Source: RUG11237 sp050874665 (GTDB taxonomy: Bacteria; Bacillota; Clostridia; Lachnospirales; Lachnospiraceae). From it: 64,000 nt of DNA. Positions 49,067-58,909 of this stretch are shown piece after piece; the stretch's first letter is position 1, and every line of letters starts with the position of its first letter. Both the position numbers and the translations under genes were made by a program. The DNA lies in assembly GCA_050874665.1 (NCBI GenBank), contig JBNMLC010000002.1:124001-188000 (forward strand). Reading direction: 5' to 3'. The notes under the pieces are model-generated. The model worked only from the letters and a program-made list of their open reading frames with translations. It searched no databases and was not told where the DNA came from.

Positions 49067-50862
49067 ATATTATGGAATCAGAGGGCAGAAATCCAGCGTC
49101 GCACCTGAAGAATGCTTTGGAATATATTCAGAATCCGGATAAGACAGAAGAATGTGTGTTGGTGGGGGGTATTAACTGCCTGCCGGACACAGCATTTGAA
49201 CAGATGGAAGAGACAAAGAATATTTTTCATAAGACAGGTAAAAGGCAGGGCTATCATGTGATCATATCATTTTCACCGGAGGAAAAAGTAACAGCAGAGC
49301 AGGCAATGTATGTGCTTGAGCATTTTGCAAAGGATGTGCTTGGTGATGATTATGAGGCTGTATATGCTGTTCATACTGACAGAGAGCATATGCATGGGCA
49401 CCTTATATGGAACAGTGTCAGTGTGACAACAGGTAAGAAATACAATTCACCGAAAGGCAACTGGAAGAATCATCTCCAGCCTATTACAAATAAATATTGT
49501 GATGAGCTTGGACTTGATATTATGCCAGCAGAGTACAGCATGAATTCAAAGAATATCAGCAGAGATAAATGGGAAAAGGAAATGTCCATGAAAGAGATAA
49601 TTCTCGGGGATGCTAAGATGTGTGCATATGCAGCCGGAAATGTGGAGCATTTTAAATATCTGATGAAAAGACTTGGATATGTATTCAAGAAAGATGCGTG
49701 GATGGAAGTGCAGGCACCGGGATTTAAATATTATCACAAGCTCGCAAAGCTGGACGAGATGTTTTCAGAAGATATGCTACGGCATCATGTGGATATGCCT
49801 TGTATGGCAAAGCCTTACTTTTATTCGTCGGATATCAGAGGATTGCATAGAGCAAAGTTGTCACCATTTCAGAAGAAGTTTTATGCAAAGTTATATCGGC
49901 TAAGGATTGTGGAGCAGAAGAGGTTTGTTGTAGGGGGAGCAAAGTATACAGAGGATTTGAAAAAGTTTAATCAGTTGCAGGACGAATATCTGTTGCTTGT
50001 GAATAATGACATCAAAGATGTTGTGGAGTTTGTGGATTTTAGAAGTGAGAAGAAAGAAAGGATGCAGCAGATTGAGGATAGACAGCAGGCAATATACAGA
50101 GAAAACTCCAGTCGGAAACGTAGCATTAAGAGCGAGGAGCAATATCGGGAGTATCAGATGTGGCATGTGAAAGTGCAGGAGGAACTGGATGAGCTGAAGC
50201 AGGAGAAAAGGGAGATTAAGAGACAATTGCAGCTTGTTGATGGCATTATGAAAGAAGATTTGTATACGGCTTATTATGCGGTGTCGGAGAATGAGGAGAT
50301 TGTTGCTGATAGGGAGATTGAGATACCAGGGGTGAAAGAGGAGGATGTGGTTGAGAAAATGGCAGTTGATGAGTCAGATATAAGTGTCTCTGTGTTAAGT
50401 ACTACAAATAGTCAGGAAGATAAGAGTGCACAGAAAAGGCGAACTGATGGTGATAGAGAACAAAAGATTTATTTAGACGGCAAAGGAATTTCAGAGGTTC
50501 ATAATTCGGCTGATGTGAATGTGGCAAGCGATATAATTGATATAACAGGTAAAAGTGAATTTTTGGAAATAAAAGAAACTGACCCTATGGACAAAGCTGG
50601 CTGGATTGTCAGGAGAATATCAGAGCTTGGTGGTTATGAGAATGTCGGTGATTCTGTTAAGGCTGATATATTCGGATATGATATTTCTGATGTAAGTGGC
50701 AGTATAAGGTTGTTCTCTGATGTAATGAAAAGACTGGGGATAAAGCTGGATGGTGACGAGCTTTATGAGGAGTTCCAGAAGATTTACGATGAGAGTGTTA
50801 TTAGAAATGCTGATAAAGTCAAGGTCGAAGATAAGTTATGTAATAGGGGAAGAGGAAGGTAA
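49045..50862 (+). CDS. mobA: MOBP-type relaxase (mobilisation protein MobA)
   Basis: 605 residues. The relaxase HxH-type histidine motif is HTDREHMHGH at residues 110-119, and NPASHLKNALEYIQNP near the N terminus contains the expected first motif; YHVIISFSPEEKVT is the second. The N-terminal 270 residues are the nuclease domain; the rest is helical with strong coiled coil (about 320-395) and an acidic tail. GGAGG is ten bases before the ATG. Intact, so element 2 could be mobilised by a helper conjugation system. Confidence 0.92.
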   Translation: MAITKILNIMESEGRNPASHLKNALEYIQNPDKTEECVLVGGINCLPDTAFEQMEETKNIFHKTGKRQGYHVIISFSPEEKVTAEQAMYVLEHFAKDVLGDDYEAVYAVHTDREHMHGHLIWNSVSVTTGKKYNSPKGNWKNHLQPITNKYCDELGLDIMPAEYSMNSKNISRDKWEKEMSMKEIILGDAKMCAYAAGNVEHFKYLMKRLGYVFKKDAWMEVQAPGFKYYHKLAKLDEMFSEDMLRHHVDMPCMAKPYFYSSDIRGLHRAKLSPFQKKFYAKLYRLRIVEQKRFVVGGAKYTEDLKKFNQLQDEYLLLVNNDIKDVVEFVDFRSEKKERMQQIEDRQQAIYRENSSRKRSIKSEEQYREYQMWHVKVQEELDELKQEKREIKRQLQLVDGIMKEDLYTAYYAVSENEEIVADREIEIPGVKEEDVVEKMAVDESDISVSVLSTTNSQEDKSAQKRRTDGDREQKIYLDGKGISEVHNSADVNVASDIIDITGKSEFLEIKETDPMDKAGWIVRRISELGGYENVGDSVKADIFGYDISDVSGSIRLFSDVMKRLGIKLDGDELYEEFQKIYDESVIRNADKVKVEDKLCNRGRGR

Positions 50863-51006
50863 TTACTCTGCCTGTATATACAATAATATGGTTGTATTTT
50901 TGCGGAGATAAATTATGAGAGAGTATGCGACGAACAATTTTGCGAAAATAAAAGAAGTAATTGTGAAATTAATTAACAGGAACGCGAAAACATCCTGAAA
51001 CAAGTA

Positions 51007-51035
51007 TATACAAACATGCGTTTGTGTGGTACAAT
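51007..51035 (+). promoter_or_regulatory. Promoter with internal inverted repeat upstream of the XRE/methyltransferase operon
   Basis: TATACA (51007-51012), 17 bp, TACAAT (51030-51035). Between them, and overlapping the -35, is ACAAAC-ATGC-GTTTGT (51010-51025), a likely operator for the following small XRE protein. The rest of 50863-51006 shows nothing I can name. Confidence 0.6.
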
Positions 51036-51083
51036 AAAATTCAAAATAAGGAAGATGAAAGTTACTATAAATGGAGGCAGAAA

Positions 51084-51314
51084 ATGCAGACGATAAGCTA
51101 CAAAAAGCTCTGGAAACTGTTAATTGATAAAGATATGTTAAAAAAGGATTTGGCACAAAAAGCTAAAATTAGTCCAACATCTATAGCTAAATTGTCCAAG
51201 AATGAAAATGTAAATACAGAAATACTGCAAAAGATATGTAATGCTCTTGAATGTGATGTTTGCGACATTATGGAGATGGTTGAGAGCAATTCCAATACAG
51301 AAGGAGAGAACTAA
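51084..51314 (+). CDS. XRE-family controller-like regulator
   Basis: 76 residues. HTH: KDLAQKAKISPTSIAKLSKNE, followed by ILQKICNALECDVCDIMEMV. ATG 51084 has GGAGG six bases upstream. It lies four bases before a DNA methyltransferase gene, the normal place for a restriction-modification controller protein, and it likely binds the inverted repeat at 51010-51025. Confidence 0.85.
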   Translation: MQTISYKKLWKLLIDKDMLKKDLAQKAKISPTSIAKLSKNENVNTEILQKICNALECDVCDIMEMVESNSNTEGEN

Positions 51315-51318
51315 TATA

Positions 51319-53106
51319 ATGATTAGATTAGCGACAGTTTTTAGTGGTATAGGTGCAATAGAGCATGCATTGGAAAGAATGCAAATAAAAAATGAAATAG
51401 TTTTTGCCTGTGATAATGGTGATGTGTCAATTCTTACCAAGAAAATAGATATGAATATAGATGAAATAGGGATTGAATTAAAATCTTTATCTAAAATTAT
51501 AAAAAAGATAAAATTTAACGATGAAGTAGATGATTTATATAAAAATCAGCTTGATGGTATGTTGACAGAAGCACTAAGTGAATATGAAAGTGTTCTTGAT
51601 CGACTTAATTCTTTTCCAAAACAAGATACAGAATTAGTGAGAAAAATATTGCAAAAAGTTATTTCTATGAAAGAAGTTAAGGCTTCAAGAATAAAAGAAT
51701 ACGAAAAGTTTTTGGCTGAACTTGGACAGGGATCTGAGCAGCAGACAAAACTTAGGGAATTGCAGGTTATACTTGAAGTTTCAAATGACTATAAAAAAGA
51801 CAATTCACTTGATGACCTTGGAAAAGATATTGAATTTGAGAGTGGAGATGACATTGATTGGAGAAGTATTTCAGAATTGGTATATTCAGCATACGAGAAG
51901 CTGGAATCCTTGGATGGAAAGAAAATAATTCGTAAAGTGCAGGATTTATCGCAGAGAGCAAGTCAGCTTCATGAGAAAATTAATTATATGGATGTTCAAA
52001 AAAAATTGGAAGGTATGGGGGATGACTGGTCTGCTCGTAAAAAGTATGTAGATTCTCTTTATGAGGGAATGGAAAAGAGAAATAAGGTAAAATTATCATA
52101 TATGTCAAACTATAACATAAAAGATGAACAGTTTCATTGGAATGTTGCATTTTTAAATGGCAGACAGTATGCAGGCAAAGTTGATCTTTTTGTAGGAGGA
52201 AGCCCTTGTCAATCGTTTTCCTTAGTAGGCAAGCAACGTGGATTAGATGATACAAGAGGGACACTTTTTTATGAGTATGCAAGATTGATTGATGAAATTA
52301 AACCGAAAGTCTTTATTTACGAAAATGTGAAAGCTGTTACGACACATGACAGTGGAAGGACATGGAAGAAAATGCAACAGGTTTTCTCTGAATTGGGATA
52401 TAAATTCACATGGTCGATTTTAAATTCAAAGAATTATGGTATTCCACAGAATAGAGAGAGATTGTTTGTGGTAGGATTTAGGGAAGATTTGAAATTGATA
52501 AAAGACTTCAGCTTTCCAAATCCAATTCCGTTAACAAAGAAAATGAAGGATTTTCTTATGGACAATGCTCCAGGTGGATATTTTCTGCCAAAGAAGGGCG
52601 TAGAATTTGTAACAAAGGAGAAGAATCTTTCAAAAAGATTCACCCAAATCGATGGTGATATACAATTGTGTCAAAAGAAGAATCAACAGTTCAACTGGCA
52701 TGGAGATTTTGTATTTCAATCAGAAGAGGAGGCAAGAGAAAGGGAGATACCGGAACTTGAAAAGTATTTTCTGTCAGAAAAAGTGGTTAAATATGTAATG
52801 GCTACAGGTACAAAGAATTTTTATAGTAAGCCAAAGACTGATTTAGATGTTGCAAGACCGTTACTTACGACTATGCATAAAATGCATAGGGCAGGAGTTG
52901 ATAACTATGTTACGACAGATGGACGCCTAAGAAAGTTAACACCGAGAGAGTGCTTGCGTCTTATGGGATTTTCAGACAATTTTAAGATAAATGTATCAGA
53001 TACATCTATGTATCAGCAGGCGGGAAATTCGATTGTTGTAGATGTTTTGATTCATATTATGAACAAAGTTATTGAGAGTTATCCAGCTTTGATTGAGGAG
53101 GAATAG
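51319..53106 (+). CDS. C5-cytosine DNA methyltransferase with large N-terminal insertion
   Basis: 595 residues from ATG 51319, with AAGGAGAG upstream. C5-MTase motifs: I TVFSGIGAIEHAL (5-17), IV FVGGSPCQSFSLVGK (PCQ at 296-298), VI YENVKAV (~335), VIII QNRERLFVVGF, IX LTPRECLRLMGF and X QQAGNSIVVDVL. About 290 residues separate motif I from the catalytic Cys rather than about 60-70; the additional 220 are charged and predicted helical/coiled coil (about 40-260). It protects host DNA against the adjoining McrB/McrC-like pair, as in LlaJI-type systems. Confidence 0.9.
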   Translation: MIRLATVFSGIGAIEHALERMQIKNEIVFACDNGDVSILTKKIDMNIDEIGIELKSLSKIIKKIKFNDEVDDLYKNQLDGMLTEALSEYESVLDRLNSFPKQDTELVRKILQKVISMKEVKASRIKEYEKFLAELGQGSEQQTKLRELQVILEVSNDYKKDNSLDDLGKDIEFESGDDIDWRSISELVYSAYEKLESLDGKKIIRKVQDLSQRASQLHEKINYMDVQKKLEGMGDDWSARKKYVDSLYEGMEKRNKVKLSYMSNYNIKDEQFHWNVAFLNGRQYAGKVDLFVGGSPCQSFSLVGKQRGLDDTRGTLFYEYARLIDEIKPKVFIYENVKAVTTHDSGRTWKKMQQVFSELGYKFTWSILNSKNYGIPQNRERLFVVGFREDLKLIKDFSFPNPIPLTKKMKDFLMDNAPGGYFLPKKGVEFVTKEKNLSKRFTQIDGDIQLCQKKNQQFNWHGDFVFQSEEEAREREIPELEKYFLSEKVVKYVMATGTKNFYSKPKTDLDVARPLLTTMHKMHRAGVDNYVTTDGRLRKLTPRECLRLMGFSDNFKINVSDTSMYQQAGNSIVVDVLIHIMNKVIESYPALIEEE

Positions 53107-53110
53107 AATT

Positions 53111-55270
53111 ATGTCATTTACACCATTTGCAAGATATAGAAATTTTACGTTATCAAATCTTAAAGCCTTACTTGAGGTATATCCTGACATGGCAGAGAGC
53201 ATTTCATGGGAAGATGCAAAAAACTTTGCAGAGACGAAATCAAAAGGTTATAAAAGAACAGCTTATCAGCAGGCATGTCAGTTTGGACTTGAGGATAGAT
53301 CTGAGGATAGTTTTAGAATACATAGTTATTTATATACATTTGATGATGAGAATCTTGCAAGATATCTTGTTTTTTGGTTTAAAATTTATTTTGCTCCAAA
53401 TCCTTATGTAAACTCGTCTGATGAGGCATTTTTGTTATATTGTCGCCTTTGTGAAGATATTTTGCAGAATGAAAGTCATTCTGTAAATTTTGAAGATTTT
53501 GTGGTAAAGAATATCGGAGGAAAAAGTGATGATATTTTACTCAATGCAATAAAAGCATATGCTGCACCCGTGAGATACAGGAAAGTTGGAAATGTCGATA
53601 ATTTATATATTTCTGAAGCTGATATTGATACAGTTGAAGAGGAAGTGAGCTTTATTAAAGCAAACTTTCCAATCGGCAATTCAAAATCTGAACATGATTT
53701 TTTTGAGAGATTCTCATATGCTAATTATTGTAAATTTTATGGCGAAAACGAAAATCCTGATATCAAAGATGGTGAAGAAATACAATTATCAGATTCTTCA
53801 CGCGTTGAAATATCAATTGATCAAAGTAAGGAATGTGCACATCAGCTTGTAGACTGTGTATATCAAGTAGATAAGTTTCGAAGATTTTACAAAGTTTTGA
53901 AAAACAATGATAAAAATGTCAAAATTATTACAGATGATTTAGGTGGTAATTATCTGAGATATATGTTTGCTAAATCAACATCTGATCTGTATGAGAATAC
54001 CAGTGGTGGAAAGACTCGTGTGTTTTTGGACAACGACTACGAAATTGTGCTTGATGGGAAAAAAGAAAAATGTAGATTATCAACTGAATGGGTTAGTTCA
54101 GAACTAGGAGCAGGAATCGCAAGTGCCAATTATCTTATTGCATTAATAAAGAGCATTAATATATATTATTCTGATGTATTAAAAATCTATGAAGAACATG
54201 GAAGATGGTACTTGGAGTATTTGAAAAAGGATTTTAAGGTTTCTGACTTGCCAGCATGTTTACAAACAGGATTTGCCCAAAGATATATTCGCTCTCTTTT
54301 GACAAAACCATTTGTGATATTAACTGGAAACAGTGGCACAGGTAAAACGAGAATTTCAAGACAGTTTGCGGAATATCTCGAAGTTAACTTTGAAAATGGA
54401 GAGAAGAACTGGTTATTGATTCCAGTTGGCGCAGATTGGACGGACAATACAAAAATACTTGGTTTTTATAATCCATTAGCAATTGATGGTAAAGGCGAGT
54501 ATGAGAAGACAGCCATATTGAAGTTGATTGAGAGAGCGAATCTTCCGGAAAATAAAAGTGTACCATTTTTTATTATACTGGATGAGATGAATTTAAGTCA
54601 TGTAGAGAGATATTTTGCAGATTTTCTTAGTCATATGGAAACACCAGATTTGAAGTTTGTTTTGGATGGATATCCAGGTGTGCTTAGGTATCCTGAGAAC
54701 CTGTTTGTGGTTGGAACGGTCAATATCGATGAAACTACATATATGTTTAGTCCAAAGGTACTGGATCGGGCTAATGTAATTGAATTCAAGCCGGAAGAAA
54801 ATTCTGTATTGGATTTATTTGTTAATCCAGCAGATAATGAAAACATCAACCCTGCTAGTGATGGAACAGCAGAAGCATTTGAAAAAATGGCTGCACTTAT
54901 TAGAACTGGAAAAAGTAATTTGGATGCAGATATACTTGTCGAAATTCAAAGCGTTTTCAAGAGAATTTATGAGATTGTTGAAAAGGGTGGATACGAATTT
55001 GCATATAGAACTGTTCGTGAGATTAGACAATATTTATCGGCAGCTTATGAACTTACGGAAGATAAGGAAACTTTTGATCTTTACTCCATAATTGATGAGC
55101 AGCTTATTCAGAAGATTCTTCCTAAAATTCATGGGAATAATAAAGCAATTGGCGGACTGCTTGAAGAACTGGGAGCATTGTGTGTAGAGTATAATTTGCC
55201 ATTAAGCAGAGAAAAGATTGAGAAGATGAAAGGAAAACTTGCACAGATACAATATGCAAGCTTTATATAA
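53111..55270 (+). CDS. McrB-like AAA+ NTPase, restriction subunit (LlaJI R1-like)
   Basis: 719 residues. Walker A LTGNSGTGKTRIS at about residues 404-416; Walker B FFIILDEMNLSHVERYF with DE at 491-492; the McrB-type sensor block VVGTVNIDETTYMFSPKV at about 533. The N-terminal 390 residues are the probable DNA-recognition part and have no clear family here. The start has GAGGAGG nine bases upstream. It is directly followed by the McrC-like gene, giving the NTPase that drives translocation or cleavage by that nuclease. Possibly GTP-dependent as in McrBC. Confidence 0.86.
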   Translation: MSFTPFARYRNFTLSNLKALLEVYPDMAESISWEDAKNFAETKSKGYKRTAYQQACQFGLEDRSEDSFRIHSYLYTFDDENLARYLVFWFKIYFAPNPYVNSSDEAFLLYCRLCEDILQNESHSVNFEDFVVKNIGGKSDDILLNAIKAYAAPVRYRKVGNVDNLYISEADIDTVEEEVSFIKANFPIGNSKSEHDFFERFSYANYCKFYGENENPDIKDGEEIQLSDSSRVEISIDQSKECAHQLVDCVYQVDKFRRFYKVLKNNDKNVKIITDDLGGNYLRYMFAKSTSDLYENTSGGKTRVFLDNDYEIVLDGKKEKCRLSTEWVSSELGAGIASANYLIALIKSINIYYSDVLKIYEEHGRWYLEYLKKDFKVSDLPACLQTGFAQRYIRSLLTKPFVILTGNSGTGKTRISRQFAEYLEVNFENGEKNWLLIPVGADWTDNTKILGFYNPLAIDGKGEYEKTAILKLIERANLPENKSVPFFIILDEMNLSHVERYFADFLSHMETPDLKFVLDGYPGVLRYPENLFVVGTVNIDETTYMFSPKVLDRANVIEFKPEENSVLDLFVNPADNENINPASDGTAEAFEKMAALIRTGKSNLDADILVEIQSVFKRIYEIVEKGGYEFAYRTVREIRQYLSAAYELTEDKETFDLYSIIDEQLIQKILPKIHGNNKAIGGLLEELGALCVEYNLPLSREKIEKMKGKLAQIQYASFI

Positions 55271-55273
55271 AAT

Positions 55274-57712
55274 ATGGTTGCAGCAATACGATTCAGGGTG
55301 AATGGAGATTATGATGCGTACCTTTACCCTGTCGGAACATACAATAAAATAGACTGGGAAAATGAATTGCCTTGTCGGTTAGGCACAGATTATTCGGTAT
55401 ACTTATCTAAATCAGAAGATAATATTGAGGCTATTGATATAGTAAATGGATTGGATGGAAAACTAATTTTACGACTTATTGAAACGAAGCAATATATTAT
55501 CAAGCTAGATAATAAGAGCAAGGATTTCGTATCGTTACCGATTTTGCAAAATGAAAATAACAAGGCTCTTAAAATATATGAAGATGAGAACTCTGTCACA
55601 TTCCAGTATATAAATTACCTGGGAAGAACAAAGGCATCATTTTCTGATTTCAATCAAAAAAGAAATCTTGTCTTTGAAGTAGTTCCCAATAAAATGGATT
55701 ATGAGGATGATTATATTGAGCTTACAGAATCCATTGCAGAGCATTGTTCGGAATTGTTATTGGAGTATTCTGGATTAACATCGAATGTATTTAGCATATC
55801 GAATGAAGATTCAAAAACCTTGCTGGAACAATTTATCTTTTTACGGAGATTCTGTTTCGGTGAGAATCTTTTAGGTCTGTTTGAAGCAATAAAGAGAAAT
55901 CCCGATCATATATTGATAGAAGATTCGGAATTTAAGCCTATAGGATGCGGAGTGCCTTCAAGGAAAATTTTCACACATCCTTTTAGTTATGGACAAAAAT
56001 GGAGAAAATATGAGACTGAGGATTTGCACACACATTATCTACCGTCAACGATTGCAGTTTCGAAAAAAAAGGACAGCGTTGATACAGTCGCAAATAGATT
56101 TTTGAAATTTGCATTGGAGAAGTTTCAAGTTATCTGCGAAGAATTAATTAAATCTCTTGAGTCCGCAGGTGCGGAAAAGCAAACTGAATGCTTGCGCGAA
56201 GCTGCTAATATTCAGCAGATGTTGAATGATATTTTGAATGATCGTTTTTTTGATGAAATTGGAAGGCTTGAGATTATGCCTCAGAATAATCAGGTTCTTC
56301 AAAAGAGAGCAGGCTATTCGGATATATTTTTTGCATATTCCATGGTTGACCTGGCACTGCAACTTGATTGGAAAGGGGAAGATTCTGTATATGAGGGAGA
56401 ATCAAAAAATGTTGCACTTCTGTATGAATATTGGCTTTTCTTTGAACTAGGTAGTATAATTAAATCTATAGATGGATGTGAAGCAATTACTATAGAGGAT
56501 ACACCATTTCTCACAACTGATAATGGTAAGTTGACTGTATCACTGAAGGAAGGAAAGAAATCATGTCAGGGATTTGTAATTAAAGACCTCAATACAAGAA
56601 TAAATCTTTATTACAATAGAACTTTTGTGTCAACCGATTTTCGTACTACAAAGTCTGAAGGGTCGTATTCACGACCGTTCAGACCAGATTATACGCTAGC
56701 TATTTTTCCATACAGATATCAGGGAGAATATGATGGAGGAGAGAGTAAGGCTGTCAAAGATGGTGCTGTAAGTTATATCCATTTTGATGCAAAGTATCGT
56801 ATTACGGATTTAACTTCTTTTGTTGGAAAAGTGGATAATGCCACTGAGTTTGACGAGAGCGAATTTTTGGATGAGAAAGCAGCAGCGGTCACAAATACAT
56901 ATAAACGTGGCGATCTTTTAAAGATGCACACATATAATGATGCAATTCGTAGAACGATTGGAAGTTATGTATTATATCCTGGAAATGCAAAACAAGCAGA
57001 TATGGGTAATAAGGTGTTTAGTCTTTATGATGAGATTCTCCCAGGCGTAGGCGCATTTGCAATAAAGCCAAGTAATAGTGCGATAGGAGAGAAGGAACTG
57101 TGCAGATTTATTTCTGACATGATAAAGGAAAAGGGGCAAGATAATTCCCGACTCAATCGACTGAAGTATTATGCAGAAATGGTTATGCAAGAACCGGCTG
57201 CATTTAAGAATACACAAGTAGATTCATCAGATGGATTAGCAAAGGCATTATGTGTCATTGGATATATTCGAAGTGAAAGCCCAAGCGATTACTACCACTC
57301 GCTTGAACAGAATGATTTGCTAAAGCCGGGAAAGGAATTTTTGTTCTACTACTATGCAATAAAGGGAAACACGGTATATTCTCATCACCATGATATTGCA
57401 AAAGCTGGATCATTCAGATTTTACAAAAACAATATTGATATTACAAAAACATATGATTTAGAACCAATTCTTTGTGATATAGTTTCTAATAATCTTGTTT
57501 CAAAGCAGGAACTTGTAAATCAGCTTAATTCTCAAGGTTTCTTAACGTCTGTAGATAACCATAATGCGGATTTTTACTATGTAATGAAAGTAAAGGTTGT
57601 AAAGGATTGTTTGCCAAGAGAATCAAAAAACATTAGCGATATAAATGGCATTAATGGCAATGATAGTTTTAGCCCGCACTCTCCAAAAGTAATAGATATA
57701 CGAGCGTTTTAG
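55274..57712 (+). CDS. McrC-like PD-(D/E)XK nuclease (DUF2357-type, LlaJI R2-like)
   Basis: 812 residues. N-terminal DUF2357-like beta-rich part with YLYPVGTYNKIDWE. The nuclease core has RPFRPDYTLAIFPYR with D472 and YIHFDAKYRITDL with D505-x-K507, the PD-(D/E)XK layout. No ribosome-binding site is seen before ATG 55274, which is 3 bases after the McrB-like stop, so translation is likely coupled. It partners the McrB-like NTPase. Confidence 0.83.
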   Translation: MVAAIRFRVNGDYDAYLYPVGTYNKIDWENELPCRLGTDYSVYLSKSEDNIEAIDIVNGLDGKLILRLIETKQYIIKLDNKSKDFVSLPILQNENNKALKIYEDENSVTFQYINYLGRTKASFSDFNQKRNLVFEVVPNKMDYEDDYIELTESIAEHCSELLLEYSGLTSNVFSISNEDSKTLLEQFIFLRRFCFGENLLGLFEAIKRNPDHILIEDSEFKPIGCGVPSRKIFTHPFSYGQKWRKYETEDLHTHYLPSTIAVSKKKDSVDTVANRFLKFALEKFQVICEELIKSLESAGAEKQTECLREAANIQQMLNDILNDRFFDEIGRLEIMPQNNQVLQKRAGYSDIFFAYSMVDLALQLDWKGEDSVYEGESKNVALLYEYWLFFELGSIIKSIDGCEAITIEDTPFLTTDNGKLTVSLKEGKKSCQGFVIKDLNTRINLYYNRTFVSTDFRTTKSEGSYSRPFRPDYTLAIFPYRYQGEYDGGESKAVKDGAVSYIHFDAKYRITDLTSFVGKVDNATEFDESEFLDEKAAAVTNTYKRGDLLKMHTYNDAIRRTIGSYVLYPGNAKQADMGNKVFSLYDEILPGVGAFAIKPSNSAIGEKELCRFISDMIKEKGQDNSRLNRLKYYAEMVMQEPAAFKNTQVDSSDGLAKALCVIGYIRSESPSDYYHSLEQNDLLKPGKEFLFYYYAIKGNTVYSHHHDIAKAGSFRFYKNNIDITKTYDLEPILCDIVSNNLVSKQELVNQLNSQGFLTSVDNHNADFYYVMKVKVVKDCLPRESKNISDINGINGNDSFSPHSPKVIDIRAF

Positions 57713-57863
57713 GCTTCACCATAATAAATAACTATTTGTTTAGACAAGACTGTTTGATGCGCTGGATATCGAAAGAATAATAATATGATGTATGCGTCAT
57801 GGGGACAAAATGTAGAGGAAATAGGTAAACTTATTTAATGTATTGAGATAGGAGGAATAAAGA

Positions 57864-58838
57864 ATGCAGAGAATTAATGATGATGAAATTTTTTTTGAAA
57901 ATATCCCTTTATATGGTTCAAATATTGTAACAAAAGGTTCAAGTGGACTTGGAGGGGAAATTTATTTTAATATAAGTGATATAGATTTCTTTGGAGGAAA
58001 TGTGAATTCAACAGAAACAATTGCAGGAAAAGAAGTATATTCTTTAAATAAATCGAATGTTTATAGATTCGATAAGAGAAATCTTTTAGAATATATGGAT
58101 TCGATAAAAGATGAATTCATATTTAATTTGTTTTATGATTACAAAAAATTCACTAGAAATTCCGACAAATGGAAAATGATAGACGAGGATGGATGGAAAT
58201 ATAGGAGAGAGGAAATTGAACATGCATCAAATCTAGAGTTTGATATGTATCTAAAAAAATCTACATTAGACAGAGGATTTATAGGATGCAATTCCTCTGA
58301 GATTTATTCTCTAGTGGTTGCGTATACATTGATTCCTAATTATACGGAATTAAGAATCCTGCGAACAAATGAAAATGGACATAATTGTTATACATTTTTG
58401 ATGAGTCTAAAGTCTTCTGTAGATTTTGTTTCAGAGCTTAATCAGGAGTTTGAAGAAGAGGTTGAGGATAACAGAGGTGCAAACAGAGAGGCTTTGTTAA
58501 ATGATGCATACAACAGAGGTGGTAAACCTGGTAAGTCTCGTGTTAATACAACTGTGTTTAACAGAGATCCTGTTATTGCAGCGGCTGTAAAAGAAAGAGC
58601 AAATGGACAATGTGATTTGTGTGGACAACCTGCTCCGTTTAATAATGCTAATGGGTTTCCTTATCTAGAGGAGCATCATCTAGTCAGACTGGCTGATGGA
58701 GGGGATGACAGCATAGATAATGCAGTGGCACTGTGTCCTAATTGTCATAGAAAAATGCATATTGTAAATGATGAAAGCGATACGGAAACACTTAAGAAAA
58801 GAATTTTGGCATATGTGAATGCGATGAATAAAAAATAA
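57864..58838 (+). CDS. HNH endonuclease with zinc-finger motif
   Basis: 324 residues. The C-terminal HNH nuclease (about 250-300) has CDLCGQPAPF, EEHHLVRLADGG, NAVALCPNCHRKMH with Cys-x2-Cys pairs for zinc. The first 245 residues have no recognised domain and may bind DNA. AGGAGGA precedes the ATG. It separates the McrBC-like module from the vsr/MTase module. It may act on modified or unmodified DNA; specificity unknown. Confidence 0.85.
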   Translation: MQRINDDEIFFENIPLYGSNIVTKGSSGLGGEIYFNISDIDFFGGNVNSTETIAGKEVYSLNKSNVYRFDKRNLLEYMDSIKDEFIFNLFYDYKKFTRNSDKWKMIDEDGWKYRREEIEHASNLEFDMYLKKSTLDRGFIGCNSSEIYSLVVAYTLIPNYTELRILRTNENGHNCYTFLMSLKSSVDFVSELNQEFEEEVEDNRGANREALLNDAYNRGGKPGKSRVNTTVFNRDPVIAAAVKERANGQCDLCGQPAPFNNANGFPYLEEHHLVRLADGGDDSIDNAVALCPNCHRKMHIVNDESDTETLKKRILAYVNAMNKK

Positions 58839-58909
58839 TCGTAAATTTATGCTTTATAGATATCTTTTGTGAGTTAGTTAATAAAATTGTGAGGTATTGA
58901 GGTGGTTTT

